A stretch of DNA of 64,000 nt from Burkholderia sp. E7m39 (GTDB lineage Bacteria > Pseudomonadota > Gammaproteobacteria > Burkholderiales > Burkholderiaceae): positions 1 to 64,000 of the forward strand of contig BBSL01000035.1 of assembly GCA_001319865.1 (NCBI GenBank), given 5' to 3'. Under the pieces are notes generated by a model. The model made no database searches. It saw only the letters and a program-made list of their open reading frames with translations, and had not been told where the DNA came from. A program made the position numbers and the translations under genes. Numbering within the stretch: the first letter of the stretch is position 1; every line of letters begins with the position of its first letter. Of the stretch, positions 37,787 to 46,636 are shown piece after piece.

Positions 37787-39921
37787 GCGCAGTCGTTGAA
37801 ATAACGGAGGCGTCCGAGCTGGCCGCGTGGAAAAAGCAAGCTCGCACTCTGTTCGAGTACAAGATCAAGGAGGGATTCGAGCCGGTCGCGCTGCATTTCT
37901 ACCGCACTGCGGACGGCTCGATCTTGTTTGCACGGGTGCGGATGCGCAAGGGACTAGAGAAGTTCATCATGCCTTTCTTCCGCGACGGCACCCGTTGGAA
38001 GCACGGCGAGCCGAAGCAGGATGGCGGAAAGCTGTTGTATGGCCTGCCCGAAGTTTCGGCGTTTCCTGAGGCCTTAGTAGTCCTATCCGAGGGCGAGCAG
38101 AAGGCAGACGCGCTCACGAAGATCGGCGCGGATCGGTTCATCGGCGTTACTTCCGGCGGATGCACGAGTGCTGGCGCGGCGGACTGGTCTCCGCTCGCCT
38201 GTCGTCGCGTCTTGTTGTGGCCGGATCACGACGCACCTGGCGCGAAGTACGCCGACGAGGTGACGACGAAGCTGGAAGCAATCGGATGCACGGTGGAGCG
38301 GCTGGACGTGGCCGCTATGGGGCTGCCTGCCAAGGGAGACGTGATGGACTGGCTGGAGATGTTCAAAGCCACTCACGACCGGATGCCGACTGATGATGAT
38401 GTGCTGGCATTGCCGAAGGTCGGGCAAGCGGATAACGGGCCGTCTAATGTGTGGCCTGATCCGCAACCGCTGACCGAGACGACCCAGCCGCTGGAATACC
38501 CGGTAGAAAGCCTGCCGCCCTGCATCCGCGCCGCTGTGGATGAGGTATGCGGATTTGTGCAGGCACCCTTGCCGCTGGTGGCGTCGTCGGCAATTGCGGC
38601 GCTGTCGCTGGCGATTCAGGCGCACGCCGATGTGAAGCGTGCCGAACGCCTGACCGGGCCTGTCGGGCTTTTCATGCTGACCATCGCGGACAGCGGCGAG
38701 CGCAAATCGACGTGCGACGGATTCTTTACGCGGGCGATCCGCGATTACGAAGCCGAGCAGTCGGAGGCATACAAGCCAGTCCAGAAAGACCACCAGGCAG
38801 ACATGGCCGCATGGGAGGCGAAGTACAACGGCCTGAAGGAAAAGATCAAGGGCGACGCGAAGGCTCGTAAGCCGACAAAGGGACTTGAGGCCGAACTACG
38901 CGACCTGGAACACGAAAAGCCTGAGCCGCCGAAGGTTCCGCGCCTGATCTATGCGGATGTGACGCCGGAAGCGCTCGCTTTCTCGCTTGGTAAGCAGTGG
39001 CCATCCGGTGGCGTTGTTTCCGCCGAGGCCGGGATTGTATTCGGATCGCACGGCATGGGTTCGGATAGCGTCATGCGCAATCTGGCGACGCTAAATCAGC
39101 TTTGGGACGGCAACACGCTACAGATTGACCGGCGCACGTCCGAATCATTCGCGGTACGTGGCGCACGCCTGACGGTGGCTTTGCAGGTGCAGGAAGCCAC
39201 GATCCGTAGCTTCTTCGATAAGTCCGGGACGCTCGCGCGCGGGACAGGCTTTCTTGCCCGGTTCCTTATGGCGTGGCCGCAATCGACGCAAGGCTATCGA
39301 CCGTTCCGCGAAGCGCCGGAGCACTGGCCGCACATGGCGACGTTCAATCAACGCATCGCGGAGATTCTGAGTCAGCCTGTGCCGATGGATGACAGCGGCA
39401 ATCTCGCGCCGCTGATGCTCACGCTGTCGCCCGAAGCAAAAGCCGCATGGATCGGGTTTCATGATGCCGTAGAAGCCCAGCTACGGGCCGGTGGCGACCT
39501 GCATGACATTCGCGACGTGGCGAGCAAGTCCGCAGACAACGCGGCGCGGCTGGCGGCGCTGTTTCACGTATTCAGCGGTGCTACCGGGCCGGTTGCCGCG
39601 GAGGCGTTCGAAAGTGCAGCGAGCATCGTTGCGTGGCACCTGAGCGAGTCGAAGCGCTTTTTCTCCGAGCTTGCACTACCCGACGATCTGGCAGACGCGG
39701 CACGGCTTGATGCATGGCTTATCGAGCACTGCCGGACGGAAGCGACGCAGACGGTCGACAAAAGCCGGGCAATGCAGTTCGGCCCGCTGCGTAAGGCCGA
39801 CCCCCTTAGTGCGGCGCTGCGGACGCTCGAGGATCTGGATCGTGTCCGCATCGAGCGCATTGGCCGGCGCGTAGTCGTTCATGTCAATCCTGCATTGCTT
39901 GCAACCGGAGGCACGAGATGA
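37783..39921 (+). CDS. TOPRIM / DUF3987 primase-helicase-like protein
   Basis: A 712-residue replication protein. The N-terminal TOPRIM-like part has Glu103 (VLSEGEQKADAL) and Asp148/Asp150 (WPDHDAPGAKYAD). From about 240 follows a DUF3987 domain with the modified P-loop ADSGERKST (about 302-310). It is common in integrative elements and phage satellites as their own replication initiator/primase. Overlaps at both ends couple it to the CHC2 gene and the next gene. It should act at the TTAGC arrays or another local origin, which is inference. Confidence 0.88.
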   Translation: MSAVVEITEASELAAWKKQARTLFEYKIKEGFEPVALHFYRTADGSILFARVRMRKGLEKFIMPFFRDGTRWKHGEPKQDGGKLLYGLPEVSAFPEALVVLSEGEQKADALTKIGADRFIGVTSGGCTSAGAADWSPLACRRVLLWPDHDAPGAKYADEVTTKLEAIGCTVERLDVAAMGLPAKGDVMDWLEMFKATHDRMPTDDDVLALPKVGQADNGPSNVWPDPQPLTETTQPLEYPVESLPPCIRAAVDEVCGFVQAPLPLVASSAIAALSLAIQAHADVKRAERLTGPVGLFMLTIADSGERKSTCDGFFTRAIRDYEAEQSEAYKPVQKDHQADMAAWEAKYNGLKEKIKGDAKARKPTKGLEAELRDLEHEKPEPPKVPRLIYADVTPEALAFSLGKQWPSGGVVSAEAGIVFGSHGMGSDSVMRNLATLNQLWDGNTLQIDRRTSESFAVRGARLTVALQVQEATIRSFFDKSGTLARGTGFLARFLMAWPQSTQGYRPFREAPEHWPHMATFNQRIAEILSQPVPMDDSGNLAPLMLTLSPEAKAAWIGFHDAVEAQLRAGGDLHDIRDVASKSADNAARLAALFHVFSGATGPVAAEAFESAASIVAWHLSESKRFFSELALPDDLADAARLDAWLIEHCRTEATQTVDKSRAMQFGPLRKADPLSAALRTLEDLDRVRIERIGRRVVVHVNPALLATGGTR

Positions 39922-40394
39922 GCCTTGAGGATCTGATCTACCGTAACCGGAAACGGCAAGTTGCTAATGCTAATACTGCTAATACTGCTAAAGGAGCGCC
40001 GAACATTAGCAAGATTAGCGACTTTAGCATTAGCAAAGTCGGCAAGCGTGACGCTGCAAACGACCCGGCGAGCATTCCCGCCGACTGCATTGGAGCCTTG
40101 CAATCATCTGACGGCGGGCTGTATCTGCCGTGGGGGCCATACCTCGGGCCGGATGACGTTCGCCGGATGCGCGCCGAGCTAGTGGCGATGATCGAGGCGT
40201 TGTGCGATCTGGAGCAGTGGGACGCCGGAAGGCGTGATGACGTGTTGACGCGCGCCATTCGCGGACCTCTGGCCGACCTGTTGCCGAACATCGCTCATTT
40301 CAATGAGCGACTGACGGAAGCACGAGCAGAGGCCGAGGCAAGGGCGGCACTGGAGCGGCGAACGTGGCGCTTCGATGACGGGAGGGTGTCATGA
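39918..40394 (+). CDS. hypothetical protein whose 5-prime coding DNA contains two TTAGC arrays
   Basis: A 158-residue protein overlapping the primase gene (ATGA). Residues 15-40 read as low-complexity NANTANTAK and NISKISDFSISK, dictated by the head-to-head arrays in the DNA. The rest (from about 50) is acidic and helical (VRRMRAELVAMIEALCDLE). Similar three-residue reiterations occur, as I recall, in proteins beside DUF3987 genes of other elements, so the DNA may be the selected feature. Confidence 0.7.
   Translation: MSLEDLIYRNRKRQVANANTANTAKGAPNISKISDFSISKVGKRDAANDPASIPADCIGALQSSDGGLYLPWGPYLGPDDVRRMRAELVAMIEALCDLEQWDAGRRDDVLTRAIRGPLADLLPNIAHFNERLTEARAEAEARAALERRTWRFDDGRVS
39961..40036. 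repeat. head-to-head TTAGC arrays A2 and A3
   Basis: A2: GCTAA at 39963, 39969, 39978, 39987 (6-9-9). A3: TTAGC at 40006, 40015, 40024, 40030 (9-9-6). The two are mirror images about a ~14-bp centre, with TTGCTAATGCTAA at the left edge and TTAGCATTAGCAA at the right. It is a candidate replication origin or protein-binding hub. Confidence 0.92.
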
Positions 40395-41326
40395 TGCGAT
40401 CCCCTGTCTTTCTTGCGGTCCCGGCCACGCTGACCGCTGCCAGTCTGTCCATTCTGGCCGGCTGGCAGCGCGGCGGATGGTTGCCGGAGCGGCTGCTATG
40501 GGTGGCGATCGGTGTTGTGCTGGTCGTCGGCGCCCATCTGTTGCCAGCGCTGTGCCGGACACGTGGGTTGACGATCCGGTGCATCGGCGGTGCGTTGTGG
40601 ATCTGCTGCATGGGGGCAACCTGCCTCGGTCACTGCTTGTTCTTCCTGTTGGCGCAGCAGCACGCCGGCGAGGTGCGGGCCGATGCTCTGAGCGTGCCGC
40701 ACAGCGTAGTCACAATCGGCCGCAGCCCGACGCAGATTGCCGAAGATCGCGCGTCGACTGTGGCCGATCTGACGGCGCGTTGCTCAAGCGACTGTGTGTC
40801 GAAGCGGGCTACCTTGAGGGCACGGCTCGATGCTCTCGACGTCGAGATGGGCGAAGCGAGGCGACAGGAAGCGCAGGCCGACCGGACGACAGCGCTACAG
40901 GATCGCGCGGAGGATCGCCGTGACGCGATGCGAGCCGATCCGGTTACGAGCCGGGTCGCGGCTCTCGTCGGCGTTCCCGTCACGCGTGTGGATCTGCTGA
41001 CAGGCCTGGCGTTCGCGGCGGTGCTTGAGGGTGTCGCCTGCTTCTGCTGGCTGCTCACATTCGACACCGCGACCGAGCACGGAATCCGATTCCGGGACAC
41101 GCCGGCGCCGATCAGTACCGTAGGCTACTCGACGCCCGCCGAGCCGGTAACACCGACAGTAACCGTACGCGACGAGCCGTCCGACGACTTGACCCATGTA
41201 CGTGAGGCCATCGCGGCCGGACGACTGCGTGGAACAGTGGCAGAGATCCGAAAACACCTGGGGTGCTCGCAATCGCGCGCAATGGCGGTTCGCCGCCAAC
41301 TGGCTACAGGAGCAGAAATCGCATGA
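40391..41326 (+). CDS. membrane protein with C-terminal helix-turn-helix-like segment
   Basis: A 311-residue protein with about four membrane helices: three in the first 95 residues (FLAVPATLTAASLSILAG and two more) and one near 215-235 (GLAFAAVLEGVACFCWLL). A charged coiled-coil stretch lies between, and a C-terminal KHLGCSQSRAMAVRRQL resembles a helix-turn-helix. Function unknown. It is in the same overlapping operon as the primase. Confidence 0.7.
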   Translation: MMRSPVFLAVPATLTAASLSILAGWQRGGWLPERLLWVAIGVVLVVGAHLLPALCRTRGLTIRCIGGALWICCMGATCLGHCLFFLLAQQHAGEVRADALSVPHSVVTIGRSPTQIAEDRASTVADLTARCSSDCVSKRATLRARLDALDVEMGEARRQEAQADRTTALQDRAEDRRDAMRADPVTSRVAALVGVPVTRVDLLTGLAFAAVLEGVACFCWLLTFDTATEHGIRFRDTPAPISTVGYSTPAEPVTPTVTVRDEPSDDLTHVREAIAAGRLRGTVAEIRKHLGCSQSRAMAVRRQLATGAEIA

Positions 41327-41844
41327 GAAACGATGGTCAAGGCATCTTCCGCGATGCGCGCAGCGCGATCCTGTTCGCGCTGAACTATCGCGGCGAACAG
41401 TTCGCCGTTTCGATGCTGGGCCGCTTGGCGCAGGATGGAGCCATAGGGCGCGGCGCCGGTCTGTACGGGCTGGATGGCTCCGCGACGGCCGGGATAGTTC
41501 GCGCACGGATGGAGCGCCTAGAGCCGGCCCAATGCGCGGCGCTGGTGGCTCGCCATGCGGACGTAGGCAGCGCTCCCTGGCTGGCTGCTGTGGGCGACGT
41601 GGCGCGGTTCATTGGCGAGACTGAGGCTGCCCGCCCGATCAACGGCGTGGTACTGGTGGCGAGCGTCCGAAAGTTCTTCGGGGAGCGTCAAACCGCGGAG
41701 CAGATCGCCGCCAAGGCCGGGAACGGTATGCATCGGGTCACGGCGCAGCGGCAATGGCAGATCGTCAAGGCGCAGCTCGAGCGCGTCGAGGCCGAAGCCC
41801 AGGCTGCATGGAGTGAGTCACTTCGCGCCGCTGGCTTGACTTAG
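41323..41844 (+). CDS. hypothetical protein
   Basis: A 173-residue mostly helical protein (MRNDGQGIFRDARSAILFAL) overlapping the previous gene by 4 bases. Its position at the operon end and its size suggest a late-gene antiterminator or regulator, but I do not recognise a domain. Confidence 0.55.
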   Translation: MRNDGQGIFRDARSAILFALNYRGEQFAVSMLGRLAQDGAIGRGAGLYGLDGSATAGIVRARMERLEPAQCAALVARHADVGSAPWLAAVGDVARFIGETEAARPINGVVLVASVRKFFGERQTAEQIAAKAGNGMHRVTAQRQWQIVKAQLERVEAEAQAAWSESLRAAGLT

Positions 41845-42118
41845 TAGCACTAAAAAATCGCTTGCGCTACAAAACTAGCCATGTTCTAATACGAATTAGA
41901 TACATTGCATAAATGCGCTCATGAGTAGCGCAAGCGTAGCGCCGGAGCCTTCCGGCCGCTTCCGTATCTGTCAGATGTTCAAGGGGCTTCGCGCCGTCTG
42001 AAGGGGAACAGGGTTTTACCAAGTTGCTTCCCCGTTGCTTCAAATTTCAATCGAATTTCTTTAGTCCGCTGGCCGCTGTCGCCGGCTTTCGTCTCTTCCA
42101 TCGAAGGAGCGCGCAACC
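41845..42118. promoter_or_regulatory. intergenic region with nested inverted repeats
   Basis: CGCTTGCGCTAC (41859-41870) and GTAGCGCAAGCG (41925-41936) are a perfect 12-bp inverted repeat. Inside it is a second dyad TCTAAT-ACGA-ATTAGA (41885-41900). A further GC hairpin (GCCGGAGCC..) follows near 41941. The region separates the replication operon from the late genes. Confidence 0.65.
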
Positions 42119-42307
42119 GTGCCCGAAAACTCAGAACTGGTCGACATCAACCAGGCCGCAACGATGCTCGCCATGAAGCCGTCGAGCGTGCGCGCGCGGC
42201 TCTACCGTGAGGGCAGTGTATGGGGCTTAAAGCCTCTCAAGTCCCCTAATGGCCGTCTACTGTTTCTTGCCTCTGAGGTTAGAGGGCTGATCCAGCCGGG
42301 GAAGTGA
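42119..42307 (+). CDS. small helix-turn-helix protein, AlpA/MerR-like
   Basis: A 62-residue protein starting at GTG 42119 with GAAGGAG upstream. VDINQAATMLAMKPSSVRAR then RLLFLASEVRGLIQ matches an excisionase/AlpA-type winged helix. Probably a second DNA-binding regulator of the island. Confidence 0.65.
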   Translation: MPENSELVDINQAATMLAMKPSSVRARLYREGSVWGLKPLKSPNGRLLFLASEVRGLIQPGK

Positions 42308-42314
42308 GATTGGC

Positions 42315-42638
42315 ATGACGGAAAAGAAAAAACGGCCGTCGACCAAGAAGCCGACGACCGCCAAGACCAGGCGCAATGATAGAGACATGAGCCGCGCCGC
42401 GCAATGCAAGCGAGTGCTCGAATTCCTGAAAGCCGGCCCGCAGACAACGTACAGCTTGCGTGCGCGCGGCATTTCGCACCCCGCCCAGCGAATCAAAGAA
42501 CTAATCCAGCTCGGCTATCGCATCGCATCCGGTCGCGTGACGGCCATCGATTCTGACGGCTTCTCTCATGCCAATGTCGCGCTCTACGCCGTGAATGACC
42601 GTGAGCCGGATCTTGTCGACTTGATGGAAACCGCGTAA
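42315..42638 (+). CDS. winged-helix domain phage protein
   Basis: A 107-residue protein. A lysine-rich N-terminus is followed by a winged-helix unit at about 28-75 (AQCKRVLEFLKAGPQTTYSLRARGI, HPAQRIKELIQLGY). Such domains are frequent in prophage regulator modules. It follows the previous gene by 7 bp. Confidence 0.65.
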   Translation: MTEKKKRPSTKKPTTAKTRRNDRDMSRAAQCKRVLEFLKAGPQTTYSLRARGISHPAQRIKELIQLGYRIASGRVTAIDSDGFSHANVALYAVNDREPDLVDLMETA

Positions 42639-42682
42639 CGCATGAACGTCCCCACCCGATCGCATCAATAAAGGAGTTTGAA

Positions 42683-42877
42683 ATGGCAGGTTCGATTATG
42701 AAAAACCAACGTTTTGACCATTTGGCCGCCGTGCCGGAACATGAATTGGCAGAGATGCAACGCGCTACTGCTCGAGGTCTGGACGGAAAGCGGTGGGATT
42801 GCGCCTTCCAGCACGCTATGGGCCGTGGCGATGCGCGCCGATATAGCGGGCTAACCAACTCGAAGCGCAGCAAGTGA
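42683..42877 (+). CDS. small hypothetical protein
   Basis: A 64-residue protein (MAGSIMKNQRFDHLAAVPEH) with AAGGAG at the right distance. No domain recognised. Confidence 0.5.
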   Translation: MAGSIMKNQRFDHLAAVPEHELAEMQRATARGLDGKRWDCAFQHAMGRGDARRYSGLTNSKRSK

Positions 42878-42953
42878 GCGAGCACCGCTTCCGGTAACGC
42901 ATCGAGCCGGGCGCCGGGAATTGATAGCGATGCATTTTTAGAGGTACTAATAG

Positions 42954-43889
42954 ATGAAAACTGAACGAAAGCAGGAAACGAAGGCCGAGGTGTACGCACT
43001 GACGCCGGAAGTCATTCAGGCGATTGAGGCGGTGCACGACGCGATAGCACGCCGCAAGGTGCTGGACGAAGCCGTGAATGAAGCGCCGGCACGTATCGCA
43101 GCGCTGGAGCAGGAAGCCGACCGTATGCGCGGCGAACTGGCAAGACTCGATGCTGATATCGCCTTGTGCGATGACGCCGAGGTACCGGCGAAGGAGCGCG
43201 CCATCAAGAAGCTGGACGGTGACCTGAGCACCAAGGAAACCGAACTGCGCCGCGCCAGGGCACGCCTCGACGCACTGGAGGCTCGCGCGCCGGAAATCGA
43301 CGCGGCAGTGAGTGAAGCGGGCTACGTGCTCAATCTTGAAACGAACTCGCTGGCGGAAAGCTTCAAGGAGCGTATCAGCGAAGAGTTGCGCGAGGCGGTA
43401 AAGCCGCTCCTGCCCATCCTCGAAAAGGCGCGCGCGGTGGGGCCGCTGATGAATGACTTCTGTCAGGCCGCCTACCTGCCCGACCCGGCTGGATTCTATC
43501 TGGCGCGATCCAACAACAATGCCAATTTCGCCAATATCGGCTTCAACCTGCTGAGCGGCGCATCGGGCTTGCCCAACCCCATCAACGAGGTTATGGCGCC
43601 GGTCAATGCCGCACTGGCTGCGTGGCGCGGGCACAAGCCTTATCTGCCGCTGGCGAAACGCCCTGTGCCGTATGTCCGAAAAGGTGCATGGGACGGCCCC
43701 GGTGGTCGCGTGGATCGACCAGATGAGCCTGAGCAACCACCTGCGCCGCGCATGAAGACCCTCGAAGAAGCGTTGGCTGAGCCGTACACCATCAAGGGTG
43801 ACTCGAGCGGCATCCGCACCTGGCAGGCTGCAGCCGAAATGAACATGGCGAAGGCCCTGGCGGACGCCGCAGATTCAGCCGACCACTAA
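42954..43889 (+). CDS. coiled-coil hypothetical protein
   Basis: A 311-residue protein with a long coiled coil at about 30-120 (RIAALEQEADRMRGELARLD), then a mixed region with LSGASGLPNPINEV and a Pro-rich stretch. It could be a tail-related or scaffold-like protein, but I do not recognise a family. GAGGT precedes ATG 42954. Confidence 0.6.
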   Translation: MKTERKQETKAEVYALTPEVIQAIEAVHDAIARRKVLDEAVNEAPARIAALEQEADRMRGELARLDADIALCDDAEVPAKERAIKKLDGDLSTKETELRRARARLDALEARAPEIDAAVSEAGYVLNLETNSLAESFKERISEELREAVKPLLPILEKARAVGPLMNDFCQAAYLPDPAGFYLARSNNNANFANIGFNLLSGASGLPNPINEVMAPVNAALAAWRGHKPYLPLAKRPVPYVRKGAWDGPGGRVDRPDEPEQPPAPRMKTLEEALAEPYTIKGDSSGIRTWQAAAEMNMAKALADAADSADH

Positions 43890-43931
43890 CCAACAAACAG
43901 GAGCGCCCGCTTCGACGGGCGAAGGAAACGA

Positions 43932-44090
43932 ATGGACACAACGAGCACGAATGCGCCGGACACCAGCAGCGAAGAGCCCCCGACTGTGACGCCTCTGGTA
44001 TGCGGCCAGCCCTGCGGCACGCCGTCGACGTCGGACGACGCAAACACCAACGAACCTAACGAAAGCGAGAAAACGAATGTATCAAATTGA
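43932..44090 (+). CDS. small acidic hypothetical protein
   Basis: A 52-residue Ser/Thr/Asn-rich acidic peptide (MDTTSTNAPDTSSEEPPTVT), overlapping the tail-fibre gene by 14 bases. It probably couples translation to the tail-fibre gene. No domain. Confidence 0.45.
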   Translation: MDTTSTNAPDTSSEEPPTVTPLVCGQPCGTPSTSDDANTNEPNESEKTNVSN

Positions 44091-44943
44091 CAATTCGACT
44101 GCGGCAGTGTCGCAGCCGGCGTCTACTGCTGCCGGCACGGCTGGCTTCTTCACGGACGGCAACCCGGCGACCAGCACGCCCGCGACGATCCTGCCGGCTG
44201 AGTTCCTGAACTCGGTGATGATGGAGCTCATCAACGTTGTGAATGCGGGCGGCGTCACGCCAACGAAGAATCAGTTCAACAACGTTCTGTCGGCGATCAA
44301 GCGTATCGGGCAGAACACGGTCATTCTCGCAGATACGGGCGCCGCGAATGCCTATACGGCTACTAATTCGCCCGCGCTCGTCGCGGGAACCTGGGTCAAT
44401 GGCGTCGTTCAGGCGGTCAATATTGCGCACGCCAACACGGGCGCATCGACCTACGCTCCGGACGGCCTGACCGCAATTCCGATCTATGGCCTAGGCCTGC
44501 AACCGCTCCAAGGTGGTGAACTCTTCGTCGGCGGCACGGCCATTCTGATGAAGGCGACCATTGCCGGCGTGAACAGCGGCAACCCGATTGCGGTTCTCAT
44601 GGAATGCGCTGGTGGAGCACAGCAAGTCGCGGCCGGCACGCAAAACAATCATGCGGTCAACCTTGGGCAGTTCGCATCGTCACAGGTCAATAACGGCTAT
44701 CAGAAGCTGCCGAACGGCCTGATTGTCCAGTTTGGTTTTTACACCTGTGCCGCAGCAAATACGGCCTACGCCGCGTCGTTTCCAATTGCGTTCCCGAATG
44801 CATGTTTTGGCATGGTCGGAGCTATGGGTAACACGGCGAACGCATCAACCTCTGCGGTGAATATCGGCTTTCTGAACACAACGCAGTACCGCGTTGTGTG
44901 CGCTTCCGCCGACGTTGTTCACTGGATTGCCATTGGAAACTAA
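44077..44943 (+). CDS. phage tail fibre protein, gp53-like C-terminal domain
   Basis: A 288-residue protein. The N-terminus (MYQIDNSTAAVSQPASTAAG) resembles tail-fibre attachment segments, and the last ~80 residues (GYQKLPNGLIVQFGF to HWIAIGN) match the gp53-like receptor-tip domain of prophage tail fibres. It would bind a host surface receptor. The assembly gene follows 4 bp later. No baseplate genes are nearby, so the fibre may be used by a helper phage or be a remnant. Confidence 0.85.
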   Translation: MYQIDNSTAAVSQPASTAAGTAGFFTDGNPATSTPATILPAEFLNSVMMELINVVNAGGVTPTKNQFNNVLSAIKRIGQNTVILADTGAANAYTATNSPALVAGTWVNGVVQAVNIAHANTGASTYAPDGLTAIPIYGLGLQPLQGGELFVGGTAILMKATIAGVNSGNPIAVLMECAGGAQQVAAGTQNNHAVNLGQFASSQVNNGYQKLPNGLIVQFGFYTCAAANTAYAASFPIAFPNACFGMVGAMGNTANASTSAVNIGFLNTTQYRVVCASADVVHWIAIGN

Positions 44944-44947
44944 TCAC

Positions 44948-45508
44948 ATGAGCCAAAAATTCGCAGCATATAACGCGCAAGGCGCGATTATCGGTTTTTA
45001 CGACAGCGAGGACAGCCCCGCACCGAATGGCGTGACGGCCATCGAAATCACGGATGATCAGTGGCAGGAATGCATCTCGACGCCAGGCTACACGGTAAGC
45101 AATGGCGAGCTGGTGGCGCCGGCAGCACCGACGCCCGCACAGTTGCTCTCAGCGGCGCAGGCGAGCCAAGCTGCACTGATCGACGCCGCCTACTACAGCG
45201 CGATCCAGCAAAACGTGAGCTTCAAGACGGCGGCCGGCCTTACCGAGACATTCCAGGCAGACGAAGACAGCCAGACGCTTGTGATGCAGGCGACGCAGGG
45301 CTATCAGATCGCGGGCGCGACGCCGACCGGCTTCTACTGGAAAGCAGCGGATAACACGCTCGTTCCCTTCACGCTCACGGATCTCCAAGGGCTCTACTCG
45401 ACGATCCTTGCTCAAGGGTGGGCGGCATTCCAGAAGCGCACCACGCTCAAGCAGCAGATTGCGGCTGCGTCGACGGTCGCGGCGGTTCAGGCGATTACCT
45501 GGGGCTGA
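44948..45508 (+). CDS. tail fibre assembly-like protein (DUF4376-like)
   Basis: A 186-residue protein. The N-terminus (MSQKFAAYNAQGAIIGFYDSE) and the C-terminal DUF4376-like segment (ALIDAAYYSAIQQNVSFKTA, FTLTDLQGLYSTIL) are typical of tail-fibre chaperones or fibre-associated proteins. Adjacent to the fibre gene as usual. Confidence 0.8.
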   Translation: MSQKFAAYNAQGAIIGFYDSEDSPAPNGVTAIEITDDQWQECISTPGYTVSNGELVAPAAPTPAQLLSAAQASQAALIDAAYYSAIQQNVSFKTAAGLTETFQADEDSQTLVMQATQGYQIAGATPTGFYWKAADNTLVPFTLTDLQGLYSTILAQGWAAFQKRTTLKQQIAAASTVAAVQAITWG

Positions 45509-45512
45509 CGCG

Positions 45513-45569
45513 AGCCGCCTTCGGGCGGCTTCCGACAAAGCACGGCGCACCACTTCGGTGGTGCGCCGT
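45513..45569 (+). terminator. two UUCG hairpins after the tail-fibre module
   Basis: AGCCGCC-TTCG-GGCGGCT (45513-45530) and a 12-bp stem ACGGCGCACCAC-TTCG-GTGGTGCGCCGT (45542-45569). Neither has a long T run, so they are stabilisers or weak terminators in front of the next gene. Confidence 0.6.
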
Positions 45570-45583
45570 CTACAACAGAGGAA

Positions 45584-45952
45584 ATGGATATGAGTAGTTT
45601 TTATCCAGCCATCCACGTGTGGGACTACCCAGACGGGTACGCCGCACTACGCAGTATCGGGATTGTTGCAGAAGAGGCCGAGTTTTGCCTTTCCGGCATA
45701 GACGACTGCACACAACCCAATGTGTTTGAAGTTGTCGTGACCTTGCAAGGGGAGCCATGCAAGTCCGCTTTGGTCCTGATGGAGCGCACGAACGGGCTAA
45801 CGGGGCTGTGGTTTGGTCTGTTCCAGCATCTCCGCGATACGCCCGAGGGCGCTATTGAATCGCTGGTCGACGAGCTGCTTTCGGGCGCACCAGGCGACCC
45901 GCCAACCGTCGACGTCTTCGAATGGACGCCGCCGAAACGGAGCCTGCAATGA
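45584..45952 (+). CDS. hypothetical protein
   Basis: A 122-residue acidic protein (MDMSSFYPAIHVWDYPDGYA). Composition is that of a soluble globular protein. I recognise no domain. It overlaps the tail-Z gene by 4 bases, so both are co-translated. Confidence 0.6.
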   Translation: MDMSSFYPAIHVWDYPDGYAALRSIGIVAEEAEFCLSGIDDCTQPNVFEVVVTLQGEPCKSALVLMERTNGLTGLWFGLFQHLRDTPEGAIESLVDELLSGAPGDPPTVDVFEWTPPKRSLQ

Positions 45953-46497
45953 TAGATCTCAACGTGAAATTCGACGGGCGGGAAGTGATGGCCGCTCTTG
46001 ATTCGCTCGTCGCCAACCAAAAGAAAGCCGTGGTGCGCGCGCTGAACAAGACGGCTGAGCAGGCGCGCACAGAGGCATCTCGAGCGGTGCGTGATGAGGG
46101 CTACAACATCAAGGCCAGCGCCATCAAGCGTAGTTTCTCCATACAACGCGCCACAGGAAACACGCTGCTGGTGACACTACGGGCGACCGGGGCGCCTATT
46201 GCAGTCATCAACTACGGTGCGCGCCAAATCGGTTCCGGTGTATCGGTCAACGTGAAGACGGGCCGCAAGGTCTTGAAGCACGCGTTCATTGTATCGATGA
46301 AGAACGGGCACAAAGGCGTGTTCGTGCGCAGCGGCGGAAAGGGAAGCAAGCGCCTGCCCATCAAGGAACTGTACGGGCCGTCTATCCCTACCGCGCTGGG
46401 GAATGACGTGGTGGAGAAAGCCATCATGGCGAAGATTCGCCAGAAGTTTCCGCAGATTCTGGCGCACGAACTGGCGTTCCTGCAGGTGGGCAAGTGA
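45949..46497 (+). CDS. phage minor tail protein Z-like
   Basis: A 182-residue protein. The N-terminal half (MIDLNVKFDGREVMAALDSL, ALNKTAEQARTEASRAV) and YNIKASAIKRSFSI match the GPZ minor tail protein family of lambda-like phages. Alone among tail morphogenesis genes here, so it may be a remnant or act with a helper phage. Confidence 0.75.
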   Translation: MIDLNVKFDGREVMAALDSLVANQKKAVVRALNKTAEQARTEASRAVRDEGYNIKASAIKRSFSIQRATGNTLLVTLRATGAPIAVINYGARQIGSGVSVNVKTGRKVLKHAFIVSMKNGHKGVFVRSGGKGSKRLPIKELYGPSIPTALGNDVVEKAIMAKIRQKFPQILAHELAFLQVGK

Positions 46498-46601
46498 TGC
46501 GGCGGACCCCCACCCAAACACGGCGGGTCCTTCCCAGCCAGGGCTGTCATACGGAGCCAAAGACTCGTGATATTCGGGTAGGGATGAAATTTTTAAATTT
46601 G

Positions 46602-46621
46602 CTTAACGCTTAACACTTAAC
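46602..46621. repeat. CTTAAC triplet before the terminase-like gene
   Basis: CTTAAC at 46602, 46609 and 46616, an exact 7-bp period. Three more copies in either orientation lie in the gene at 46823, 46844 (both GTTAAG) and 46862 (CTTAAC). Confidence 0.75.
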
Positions 46622-46636
46622 GGAGCAGTAGAACCA

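Noticed and set aside
37771-40036. CRISPR-like or minisatellite reading of the TTAGC arrays
   Set aside because: The units are 6-9 bp with only four per array and no spacers of 25-40 bp. No cas gene is in the window.
44077-45508. Diversity-generating retroelement acting on the tail fibre
   Set aside because: No reverse transcriptase gene and no template/variable repeat pair was seen near the fibre gene.
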